This document shows, piece after piece, positions 1-5,416 of a stretch of 5,416 nt of DNA; positions within the stretch are counted from its first letter, which is position 1, and each line of letters opens with the position of its first letter. Source of the stretch: Rhizobiaceae bacterium (GTDB lineage Bacteria; Pseudomonadota; Alphaproteobacteria; Rhizobiales; Rhizobiaceae); assembly GCA_004299545.1 (NCBI GenBank), contig SCRB01000607.1:1-5416 (forward strand). Direction: 5' to 3'. Below the pieces are notes generated by a model that saw only the letters and a program-made list of their open reading frames with translations, made no database searches and was not told the origin of the DNA. Both the position numbers and the translations under genes were made by a program.

Positions 1-174
1 CTTCTGGTCGGAACCGGGAGCGAACTGAAGCCCCTGCCGCGTGAACTTCGCGAGGCGTTGAAGCTGGCAGGCGTTTTCGCCGATCCGATGAACACGGGCG
101 CTGCGGTTCGCACCTTCAACGTTCTGCTTGCCGAGGATCGTGCCGTTGCTGCCGCGCTGATCGCCGTCGATTGA
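1..174 (+). CDS. Mth938-like domain protein, 3' end (partial)
   Basis: This is the last 57 codons of a gene that begins left of the window, ending at TGA 172-174. The visible residues open with LLVGTGSELKPLP, pass through a helix (roughly residues 14-25), and reach the most characteristic stretch, DPMNTGAAVRTFNVLLAEDR, before ending AALIAVD. This matches from memory the C-terminal half of the Mth938/DUF498 family, small single-domain proteins of about 120-130 residues. The family includes human NDUFAF3, a mitochondrial respiratory complex I assembly factor; the bacterial biochemical role is not established and no catalytic residues are known. The next gene starts at or within a few bases of this stop, so the two are probably co-transcribed and perhaps translationally coupled. 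In related genomes I recall this gene near protein-export genes (secDF), but that lies outside what is visible here. Confidence 0.85.
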   Translation, partial: LLVGTGSELKPLPRELREALKLAGVFADPMNTGAAVRTFNVLLAEDRAVAAALIAVD

Positions 175-182
175 CCGGGGCG

Positions 183-1028
183 ATGAACGCCGATCAGTTG
201 CATGCGATGGAAATCGTCCGCGAGGCCGATCGCGATCGCTATCTCTCCGTGCTTTTCGCGCCGGAGGGCAAACGCGGTGCACTTTCTTCGCTCTATGCCT
301 TCAATGCCGAGGTGGCGCGCATCCGCGATGTCATCCATGAACCGCTTCCCGGCGAAATCAGGCTTCAATGGTGGCGCGACGTCATCAAAGACGGCGCACC
401 GGAAGCCGCGGCGGGCCATCCAGTCGCCACGGCGCTTCTGGAAACGATCCACAAGCACGATTTGCCGCGCGCGGCGCTCGCCAACTATCTCGATGCGCGC
501 ATCTTCGATCTCTACGACGACCCGATGCCGTCACGGACCGATCTTGAAGGCTATTGCGGCGAGACCGCCTCGGCCCTCATCCAGATGGCGTCGCTTGTTC
601 TCGACCCGGAAAAGGCGCAGGAGTTCGCGGCCTGTGCCGGCCATGCCGGCTGCGCGCAGGCGATGACCGGCCTCCTGCGGTTGCTTCCCATTCATCTGTC
701 GCGCGGGCAGTGCTACATCCCTCGCGATCTGCTTTCGGCCGCGGGAACGACACCGGAGGCCTTCGTCGCGCATGAAGATGGGGCCGGGGCGAAAAGGGTG
801 GTCGAGGCGATGATCGCGCTCGCAAGGGAGCATCTCGCGGCCTTCCGCCGGGAGGCGAGGACGCTCCCCGCTCGATTGCGGCCGGCTTATCTGCCAGCAA
901 CGCTTGCCGAGCGCTATCTGCCGAAGCTTTCCGGCGGCAAGGTTGATCCGACCCGCGAAATCGCCGACATATCCGAACTCGGCCGCTACTGGGGCGTGTT
1001 CCGCCGCGCCATATGGGGCTGGCGCTGA
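183..1028 (+). CDS. Squalene/phytoene synthase family protein, NDUFAF6-like
   Basis: The 281-residue product has the all-helical squalene/phytoene synthase fold, but resembles the NDUFAF6 (complex I assembly factor) branch rather than a true synthase. Landmarks are DRDRYLSVLFAP (17-27), YAFNAEVARIRD (38-49), IRLQWWRDVI (59-68), a helix around LEGYCGETASALIQMAS (121-137) and MTGLLRLLPIHLSRGQCYIP (161-180). At the position of the first Asp-rich motif of catalytic enzymes (DDxxD type) it has ARIRD, and at the second (DVxED before RGRIYLP) it has LLPIH before SRGQCYIP. The diphosphate-magnesium ligands are therefore largely missing, and isoprenoid synthesis is doubtful. There is no signal peptide or obvious membrane segment, so a cytoplasmic or membrane-peripheral location is likely. 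ATG 183 was chosen over TTG 171, which lies upstream in frame and overlaps the preceding stop as TTGA; neither has a strong ribosome binding site. It probably forms an operon with the Mth938-type gene before it. Confidence 0.88.
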   Translation: MNADQLHAMEIVREADRDRYLSVLFAPEGKRGALSSLYAFNAEVARIRDVIHEPLPGEIRLQWWRDVIKDGAPEAAAGHPVATALLETIHKHDLPRAALANYLDARIFDLYDDPMPSRTDLEGYCGETASALIQMASLVLDPEKAQEFAACAGHAGCAQAMTGLLRLLPIHLSRGQCYIPRDLLSAAGTTPEAFVAHEDGAGAKRVVEAMIALAREHLAAFRREARTLPARLRPAYLPATLAERYLPKLSGGKVDPTREIADISELGRYWGVFRRAIWGWR

Positions 1029-1048
1029 GTTTGCCATAGAAGGCCATC

Positions 1049-1058
1049 AGGTAAAGGG
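1049..1058 (+). promoter_or_regulatory. Ribosome binding site of the DUF4153 gene
   Basis: AGGTAAAGGG directly precedes the tandem ATGATG at 1059-1064. The AGG at 1049-1051 is 7 bases from the first ATG and 10 from the second, while the AAAGGG part suits neither better. The two starts cannot be told apart by sequence and differ by one Met. Confidence 0.55.
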
Positions 1059-2816
1059 ATGATGACCGCCGGAACCGCAACACACCTTTCCGAAACCGCC
1101 TCCGGATGGAAGGCCGTCCTGATCGAAATGCTCGCGGGGATATGGGATGCGGTCGCGCGCTTTCCTGTTACCTCGCTCACCGTCCTTCTATTCGCCGTCG
1201 ATGCCAATCTTCTCCTGACGGATTCTCGCGGCTTCTGGGGCGGCAACGAAGATTTGCTCCAGCCATTCTTTGCGGCCTCGGCGGCATCGCTCGCAGGGAC
1301 ACTTGCCTGCGAGGCGAAGGCGGGGAGCCTTGTGCTCCGCCATGCCGCGGCGCTCGTCACAGGACTGGCCGCCTTCGCGATCTCATGGTGGGACAGGGCT
1401 TTTGCGCTCTCCTACTGGCCGTTCGCGGCCGCGCTGGTTGGCCTGGTCTTCGTCGCGCCCGTCGCCGGCAGGCATTCAGGTTCCGCCTGCTGGTATTTCG
1501 GCGTCAGGCTGGTCTTCGCCATCTTCCTGTCGCTGCTCGCCCTGCTTCTCTTTGCTGGCGGGATCTCAGCCATCCTTGCAAGCCTCACCTACCTGTTCGG
1601 TATCCCGGTCCCCGACAAGGCCTATGAGCATGTGTGGGCCGCAACCGGCCTGCTGGCCGCACCGCTTTTCGGCCTTGGGCGGATCCCGCGGGAATTCGAC
1701 AGTGAACCCCAGGCGGACGACGCGCGGTTCACCGCGCTCGGGATGCGCGCGCTCGGCGACTTCGTAGCCGCGCCGCTCCTTCTTGTTTATGCCGCCATCC
1801 TGCACCTTTACGCGGCGAAGGTTCTTCTGACGGGTGAAGTCCCGCGCGGCCAGATCGGCTGGCTCGTTCTTGCATACGGTTTTTGCATTCTTGCGGCACT
1901 CATCGTCATCCATCCGTTCCTGCGTTCGACGAGGGCCCCGACACGCCTGTTCGTCAAACTATGGCCGCTGACGGTGCCGGTGCCGCTCGTCCTTCTCTTC
2001 TACGCGCTGTGGGTCCGCATCCATGCCTATGGCCTGACGCCGGAACGCTTTCTGCTTGGCCTTTTCGCCGTTACCGTCACCGTCATCCTTCTGCTCCAGC
2101 TTTTCCGGAAGACGCGAGGCGACATTCGCTTTCTCGCGACGCTTCCGGCGATTGTGCTTTTGATCGGCAGTTTCGGCCCGCAAGGTGCCGTTGCGATGTC
2201 AATCCGCAATCAGGCCGCACGTTTCATCCACGCGGTGAAGACCCTGCCGCTCGACGACCGGCGCAACGCGATCGCCCTTTCGGCGCTGCGTTTTCTTGCC
2301 GGGCAAGGCGCGATCCTGCGTGTGGCTCCGCGGGATATTGCGGCAAGCGCGTCAAAGACGGACTTCGGTCTCTTCGACAAGGTGGCCGATACCTATGGGA
2401 TCCGCCGGGAACCCGTGGCAAGGGCTCCGGACGGCGGCTTCAGCCTTGTCCTGAGCCAGGCTGCCGCTGTGCCGAGTGCGGGCTTCGACCTGGTCGTTCC
2501 CGACCTGCAATTGGTGCGCAATGCCCGTTCGGGGAAAACGGTTGATTTGCCATCGGGCAAGAGCCTGACCTTCGCGCTTGCCGACGACGCGATCATCGTA
2601 TCGGACGGCAAAATGGAAATGCGGCTCATGCTCGATGCCGCGCAAATGCAGGCGAGTGTCTCGGCGCCGGGAAAGCAGCCCCCACCGCTTACCGCGACCG
2701 ACGGGACCCATACGATACGGCTTCTCCCGCGCTATCTCTCCGGTTCGATGAAGCCCGCCTTGCGTCTGAACAGTTTCGTCGGCGCCGTCCTCCTACGACA
2801 ATCGGAATGGCCGTGA
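1059..2816 (+). CDS. DUF4153 domain multi-pass membrane protein
   Basis: The 585-residue protein has an N-terminal membrane region and a soluble C-terminal third. Hydrophobic segments that can span the membrane lie at roughly 37-53, 70-86, 92-110, 117-135, 148-176, 193-208, 234-253, 263-287, 300-320, 330-349 and 356-380, so about ten to twelve helices. The segment YGLTPERFLLGLFAV (324-338), between two helices, is the hallmark I recognise for DUF4153, a family of inner-membrane proteins of unknown function. Residues 381-585 are soluble and appear to be mixed alpha/beta, with no catalytic motif I can name; this tail includes several beta-like stretches (460-480, 500-525, 550-580). The gene follows the squalene/phytoene-synthase-like gene by 30 bases on the same strand, which suggests co-transcription. 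No substrate or partner can be deduced. It ends 21 bases from the end of the convergent dinB gene. Confidence 0.82.
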   Translation: MMTAGTATHLSETASGWKAVLIEMLAGIWDAVARFPVTSLTVLLFAVDANLLLTDSRGFWGGNEDLLQPFFAASAASLAGTLACEAKAGSLVLRHAAALVTGLAAFAISWWDRAFALSYWPFAAALVGLVFVAPVAGRHSGSACWYFGVRLVFAIFLSLLALLLFAGGISAILASLTYLFGIPVPDKAYEHVWAATGLLAAPLFGLGRIPREFDSEPQADDARFTALGMRALGDFVAAPLLLVYAAILHLYAAKVLLTGEVPRGQIGWLVLAYGFCILAALIVIHPFLRSTRAPTRLFVKLWPLTVPVPLVLLFYALWVRIHAYGLTPERFLLGLFAVTVTVILLLQLFRKTRGDIRFLATLPAIVLLIGSFGPQGAVAMSIRNQAARFIHAVKTLPLDDRRNAIALSALRFLAGQGAILRVAPRDIAASASKTDFGLFDKVADTYGIRREPVARAPDGGFSLVLSQAAAVPSAGFDLVVPDLQLVRNARSGKTVDLPSGKSLTFALADDAIIVSDGKMEMRLMLDAAQMQASVSAPGKQPPPLTATDGTHTIRLLPRYLSGSMKPALRLNSFVGAVLLRQSEWP

Positions 2817-2837
2817 GGAGGCCGGGGCACACCGAAA

Positions 2838-4160
2838 TCATCGGCGGGGCTTGCCATCCCTCGGCGGTTTTCTGCCGAAGGTGTAGCCCGTTTCGAGCGC
2901 CTGCATGCCATATTTCTCGCGCAGTACATCCATCGCCCCTTCGGCCATGGCGCGTTTGCGGGCGTTGACGTCGATCAGATCCGGCGGGTCGGCCCTTCCG
3001 GCGTCGAAGAGTTCCGTGACCCCGATGCCGAGAAGGCGGTAGCGCGTGCCGTCCGTTTCCCGCCCAAGCAGTTCGAGGCCTGTCGCGAAAATCCGGTCGG
3101 CGAGGCGGGTCGGGTCGGAAAGCTGCCGGTTGCGGGTGCGGATGCGGAAGTCCTGCGTTTTCAGCTTCAGGACGACGGTTCGTCCGGCGAGGCCTGATTT
3201 CTTCAGGCGGCCGGAGACCTTTTCAGATAAATGCCGCAGGATGGGAACGAGATCGTCCGCCGCGGCCAGATCGAACTCGAAGGTCGTCTCGGCGGAAACA
3301 CTCTTGGCCTCGCGATCCGGGTGAACGCGCCTGTCATCCTCGCCGCGCGCCAGATGGTAGAGCCTGTTGCCCATGGTGCCGTAGCGCCGGATCAGGTCGC
3401 CTTGCTCCATGCGCTGCAACTGGCCGATCGTGCGGATGCCGTCCTTTTCGAGCGTTGCGGCAAAGGCTTTTCCCACGCCCCAGATGAAGGAGACGGGCTT
3501 GCTCGCAAGGAATGCGAGCGCTTCCGCTTCGCCGATCACCGAGAATCCGCGGGGTTTTTCGAGGTCGGAGGCGATCTTGGCGAGAAACTTGCAATAGGAA
3601 AGCCCGACCGAGACGGTGATGCCGATTTCCTTCTCCACTTCTGCCGCAAAACGGCCAAGGACAAGGGCTGGCGGCGCACCATGCAGCTTCTGCGTGCCGG
3701 AAAGGTCGAGGAACGCTTCATCGATCGAAAGCGGTTCGACGAGCGGAGTCAGCGTCTGCATCATGGCGCGCACGTCCCGCCCGACGCGGACATATTTTTC
3801 CATGTCGGGCTTGATGACCACGGCCTCCGGGCAAGCCTCGAGCGCCTTGAACATCGGCATGGCCGAGCGCACGCCCTGGATGCGGGCGATGTAGCAGGCG
3901 GTGGAGACCACGCCTCTCTTGCCGCCGCCGATGATGACCGGCTTGTCCTTCAAGGCGGGGTTGTCCCGTTTCTCCACAGCGGCATAGAATGCGTCACAAT
4001 CGATATGGGCGATTGCCAGGCTGTAGAGTTCGTCATGGCGTGTAAGGCGCGGGCTGCCGCACGCACGGCACCTGAACTGCCGATCCCTTTGCAGAGCGAG
4101 GCAGTCCCGGCAGAAGCCGGCCCCGGGGTCGTTGACAGGCGCCGATTGTGATTCGAACAT
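2838..4160 (-). CDS. dinB: DNA polymerase IV (Y-family) with N-terminal zinc-finger-like extension
   Basis: The 440-residue product is an error-prone translesion DNA polymerase. Residues 1-46 form an extension with C17-x2-C20-x10-C31-x2-C34, a probable zinc site also known from rhizobial homologues. The palm starts at [12 protein letters not shown] (52-63) with metal ligand D54 and probable steric-gate Y59, and continues to SIDEAFLD (145-152) with D147 and E148. The catalytic triad is thus intact. The thumb contains a helix-hairpin-helix-like stretch around [20 protein letters not shown] (225-244). The little finger spans about 286-400, and the C terminus is basic ([12 protein letters not shown]). 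E. coli Pol IV has about 350 residues; the excess is the extension plus a longer C terminus. ATG 4160 is the only standard start that keeps the active site: the frame is closed by TAA at 4182-4184, and no ATG, GTG or TTG lies in frame before D54. No Shine-Dalgarno sequence is visible, and a LexA box overlaps the start, so SOS induction is expected. Confidence 0.96.
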   Translation of the reverse strand: MFESQSAPVNDPGAGFCRDCLALQRDRQFRCRACGSPRLTRHDELYSLAIAHIDCDAFYAAVEKRDNPALKDKPVIIGGGKRGVVSTACYIARIQGVRSAMPMFKALEACPEAVVIKPDMEKYVRVGRDVRAMMQTLTPLVEPLSIDEAFLDLSGTQKLHGAPPALVLGRFAAEVEKEIGITVSVGLSYCKFLAKIASDLEKPRGFSVIGEAEALAFLASKPVSFIWGVGKAFAATLEKDGIRTIGQLQRMEQGDLIRRYGTMGNRLYHLARGEDDRRVHPDREAKSVSAETTFEFDLAAADDLVPILRHLSEKVSGRLKKSGLAGRTVVLKLKTQDFRIRTRNRQLSDPTRLADRIFATGLELLGRETDGTRYRLLGIGVTELFDAGRADPPDLIDVNARKRAMAEGAMDVLREKYGMQALETGYTFGRKPPRDGKPRR

Positions 4161-4169
4161 AATAGGAAC
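4155..4169 (-). promoter_or_regulatory. LexA (SOS) box over the dinB start codon
   Basis: Read on the minus strand the site is GTTCCTATTATGTTC, an exact match to the direct-repeat LexA operator of alphaproteobacteria, GTTC-N7-GTTC. The dinB initiation codon lies inside it, spanning the last two bases of the N7 spacer and the G of the second GTTC. DNA polymerase IV genes are classical SOS members, so both form and position support LexA control. An operator at this point would cover or closely follow the transcription start. The box begins about 50 bases upstream of the divergent acetyltransferase gene and could affect that promoter too, but this is inference. Confidence 0.85.
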
Positions 4170-4170
4170 A

Positions 4171-4195
4171 GATATGATATTTTACCAATCATATC
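4171..4195. repeat. 8-bp inverted repeat in the dinB/GNAT divergent region
   Basis: GATATGAT (4171-4178) and ATCATATC (4188-4195) are perfect reverse complements separated by nine bases (ATTTTACCA). Neither the outer nor the inner flanking bases extend the pairing. The layout suits a dimeric regulator binding site spanning about two helical turns, and it sits beside the LexA box without overlapping it. The arms are AT-rich, so chance occurrence in an AT-rich spacer cannot be excluded, and an RNA hairpin with these arms would be weak. Confidence 0.45.
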
Positions 4196-4212
4196 ATGAA
4201 ACACCCAGGAAA

Positions 4213-4220
4213 AGAGGGAG
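4213..4220 (+). promoter_or_regulatory. Ribosome binding site of the GNAT gene
   Basis: AGAGGGAG-type purine run abuts the tandem ATGATG at 4221-4226. GAGG (4214-4217) is 3 bases from the first ATG and 6 from the second, which favours initiation at ATG 4224; AGGA at 4207-4210 is 10 bases from the first ATG and could serve it instead. Confidence 0.5.
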
Positions 4221-4799
4221 ATGATGCCGATTACCATCGCGCTGCTGACAGCGGAGCGCTGGCCGGATTTTGCCGATCTCTTCGGCAAGCAGGGCGCATG
4301 TTACGGATGCTGGTGCACGCATTTCCGCCTTCCTCCGGCGGTGCGGCGGGAAAACGATCGCGAGCGCAATCGCGATTTCATGAGATGGCGCGTCGAAGAG
4401 GGGCCTCCACCCGGCCTGCTGGCCTATGAAGACGACAAGGCCGTGGGGTGGATGCAGATCGGACCCAGAGCCGACGTGCCGCAATGGAACAATGCCGGCC
4501 GCGCTTCCGCGCCGCTCGAACTGGAAGAATTGAGCGACAGCCGGTATTGGGCGGTTTCCTGCTTTTTCGTCCGCTCCGCCGCGCGCGGCAAGGGACTGAC
4601 GCATCGCCTTGTCGAAGCCGGGATCGCGCATGCGCGGTCATCGGGGGCAACGGCGATCGATGCTTGTCCGATGGACCAGGCGAAGAATCCCCGTTCCACG
4701 GGTTTGTATGTCGGATCGAGCCGCGTGTTCGAGAAAGCGGGTTTCGAGCGCGTTGTCGAGCGCAAACAGGGACGCCCCCTGATGCGCCTGGTGCTCTGA
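4221..4799 (+). CDS. GNAT family N-acetyltransferase
   Basis: The 192-residue product (191 if started at the second ATG, 4224) is a single-domain GCN5-related acetyltransferase, expected to move an acetyl group from acetyl-CoA to an amine; the substrate is unknown. After a first strand (PITIALLTAERW, 3-14) comes the cysteine-rich segment GACYGCWCTHFRLP (25-38), typical of one GNAT subgroup. Residues 65-81 (GLLAYEDDKAVGWMQIG) form a central strand pair. Motif A is CFFVRSAARGKGLTHRLVEAG (114-134), with the CoA-pyrophosphate loop RGKGL at 122-126; the first position of the classical [RQ]xxGx[GA] signature is Ala here. A late segment, YVGSSRVFEKAGFERV (163-178), matches the usual motif B region, and the protein ends RPLMRLVL. 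It is transcribed divergently from dinB across 60 bases and converges on the HAD gene with two bases between stops. A toxin, drug-resistance or metabolic role cannot be chosen from sequence. Confidence 0.9.
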   Translation: MMPITIALLTAERWPDFADLFGKQGACYGCWCTHFRLPPAVRRENDRERNRDFMRWRVEEGPPPGLLAYEDDKAVGWMQIGPRADVPQWNNAGRASAPLELEELSDSRYWAVSCFFVRSAARGKGLTHRLVEAGIAHARSSGATAIDACPMDQAKNPRSTGLYVGSSRVFEKAGFERVVERKQGRPLMRLVL

Positions 4800-4801
4800 G
4801 G

Positions 4802-5416
4802 TCAGATCCCGAGTGCGGTGACGATCCGGGGCAGCGCCTCGTCCCAATCGGCGACCGGCATGATGCCGGCCGGGAGAGGAGGGAGCAGGCTGCGCATATG
4901 GGCGGACGCCATGAGGTGGAAAAGATGCGCATCGGGAACCGCTTCCTGGACCGAGATCAGGTTGCGCGGAATATCGTCCATAAACGCGACCGGCTTGCCG
5001 GAAGCGCCACGCAGGCGAGCGACGGCCGGGCCTTTCGGTGTTTCGGTCGTGAGCAGCGGGTAGGGGAGCGCGAGCCGGTCGAGATGAGTGCGCCGGACGA
5101 GGCGATGACGATGCGGCATCGATGTCAGGAGAACGATCGAGGCTTTTCTGCCGATCGTTTCGAGGGCGGCTGCGACGCCGGCAACCGGCATCTGCCATTT
5201 CGCCTGGTGCTGGAAGAACGCATCGATCAGGGCCGACACATCCGGGTCGGAGACCGCGATCCGGTCGGAGAGCCGCCTTATATTACCATGCAGGCGAAAT
5301 GTGGCGAGGTCGAGTTCAAGGCCTTCGGATTGAAGGTAGTTTCGGAAACCGCCGAGAAAATCGAGGACGACGTCGTCCACATCGAGAACCAGAAGCGGCC
5401 CTTCCCGACGCGCAAG
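4802..5416 (-). CDS. HAD-superfamily hydrolase-like protein (5' end outside window)
   Basis: The visible 204 residues carry all four haloacid-dehalogenase motifs. Motif I is LLVLDVDDVVLD, with putative nucleophile D12 and acid/base D14 counted from the window edge. Motif II is VLLTSMP (T98). Motif III Lys is likely K128 in TETPKGP, and motif IV is FMDDIPRN (D147, D148). About 70 residues between motifs I and II could form a small helical C1-type cap. Members usually hydrolyse phosphate esters via an aspartyl-phosphate; the substrate here is unknown. The frame is open to base 5416 without ATG, so the start lies beyond the window, probably only a few codons away. The in-frame GTG at 5378-5380 is not the start because it would delete the nucleophilic Asp encoded at 5381-5383. 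The TGA stop (complement of 4802-4804) faces the acetyltransferase stop across two bases. Confidence 0.87.
   Translation of the reverse strand, partial: LARREGPLLVLDVDDVVLDFLGGFRNYLQSEGLELDLATFRLHGNIRRLSDRIAVSDPDVSALIDAFFQHQAKWQMPVAGVAAALETIGRKASIVLLTSMPHRHRLVRRTHLDRLALPYPLLTTETPKGPAVARLRGASGKPVAFMDDIPRNLISVQEAVPDAHLFHLMASAHMRSLLPPLPAGIMPVADWDEALPRIVTALGI

Larger units (their letters stand above)
4161..4220. promoter_or_regulatory. Divergent AT-rich promoter region between dinB and the GNAT gene
   Basis: These 60 bases separate two divergently read genes and are markedly AT-rich in their first 40 bases, against GC-rich surroundings. Possible -10 elements are TATCAT at 4192-4197 (+ strand), TATGAT at 4173-4178 (+ strand), and TATCAT read on the minus strand at 4179-4174; each differs from TATAAT at one base. 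I find no convincing -35 partner at the usual spacing for any of them, so individual promoters are not assigned. The minus-strand candidate would start transcription around 4166-4168, inside the LexA box, giving dinB a leader of only a few bases. Confidence 0.55.

Noticed and set aside
171..182. TTG 171 as the start of the synthase-like gene
   Set aside because: It overlaps the preceding stop as TTGA and could work by coupling, but it has no ribosome site and ATG 183 four codons later is the more usual choice; it remains a minor alternative.
183..1028. Assignment as phytoene or squalene synthase in a carotenoid or hopanoid pathway
   Set aside because: The Asp-rich motifs needed for diphosphate binding are missing and no other isoprenoid genes (hpn, crt) are adjacent.
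531..1083. Two overlapping 168-codon frames on the - strand inside the synthase-like gene
   Set aside because: They are antisense to a gene with recognisable motifs, give Arg/Pro-rich low-quality translations, and have no start signals.
2861..2878. Hairpin TCGGCGG-TTTT-CTGCCGA near the end of dinB as a terminator
   Set aside because: The stem is only seven pairs with one G-T wobble, lies inside the dinB coding region, and has no following T run for either gene.
3231..4151. A 306-codon open frame on the + strand covering most of dinB
   Set aside because: It lies wholly antisense to a well-supported polymerase gene, its translation resembles no protein family, and it has no ribosome site. It arises from GC-rich codon structure.
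4159..4188. A dinB promoter formed by TTGGTA and TATTAT with an 18-base spacer on the minus strand
   Set aside because: The -10 would overlap the start codon and put the transcription start inside the coding sequence, with no alternative in-frame start codon downstream that keeps the catalytic Asp.
4196..4429. A 77-codon + strand frame starting at ATG 4196 before the acetyltransferase
   Set aside because: It runs in another frame through the acetyltransferase gene, lacks a ribosome site, and matches no family.

Overview
The window looks like chromosomal DNA of an alphaproteobacterium, most likely in the Rhizobiales/Rhizobiaceae. It is GC-rich with strong G/C third-position preference. The protein types fit that group (Mth938-like protein, NDUFAF6-type squalene/phytoene-synthase relative, DUF4153 membrane protein, zinc-finger-extended DNA polymerase IV), and dinB carries an alphaproteobacterial LexA box of the form GTTC-N7-GTTC. 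I see no mobile element, CRISPR array, tRNA or rRNA. Codon usage looks uniform throughout.

Left block (1-2816, + strand): the 3' end of an Mth938-domain gene is followed almost without gap by a squalene/phytoene-synthase-family gene, then after 30 bases by a DUF4153 multi-pass membrane protein. The spacing suggests one transcription unit that starts upstream of the window. The first two proteins belong to the same two folds as the human mitochondrial complex I assembly factors NDUFAF3 and NDUFAF6. The synthase-like protein lacks the aspartate-rich motifs of true prenyl synthases.

Middle (2838-4160, - strand): dinB, DNA polymerase IV, converges on the DUF4153 gene across 21 bases. It has an N-terminal CxxC-x10-CxxC zinc-finger-like extension and an intact Y-family active site. 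A perfect LexA box overlaps its start codon, so it is very probably SOS-controlled.

Right block (4161-5416): a short AT-rich divergent region holds the LexA box and a separate 8-bp inverted repeat. It separates dinB from a GNAT-family acetyltransferase on the + strand. That gene converges, with only two bases between stop codons, on a HAD-superfamily hydrolase on the - strand that runs off the right edge.

The genes are mostly ordinary housekeeping or accessory genes. The points worth a second look are the NDUFAF3/NDUFAF6-like gene pair, the LexA operator placed on the dinB start codon with no Shine-Dalgarno sequence, and the extra dyad between dinB and the acetyltransferase gene.
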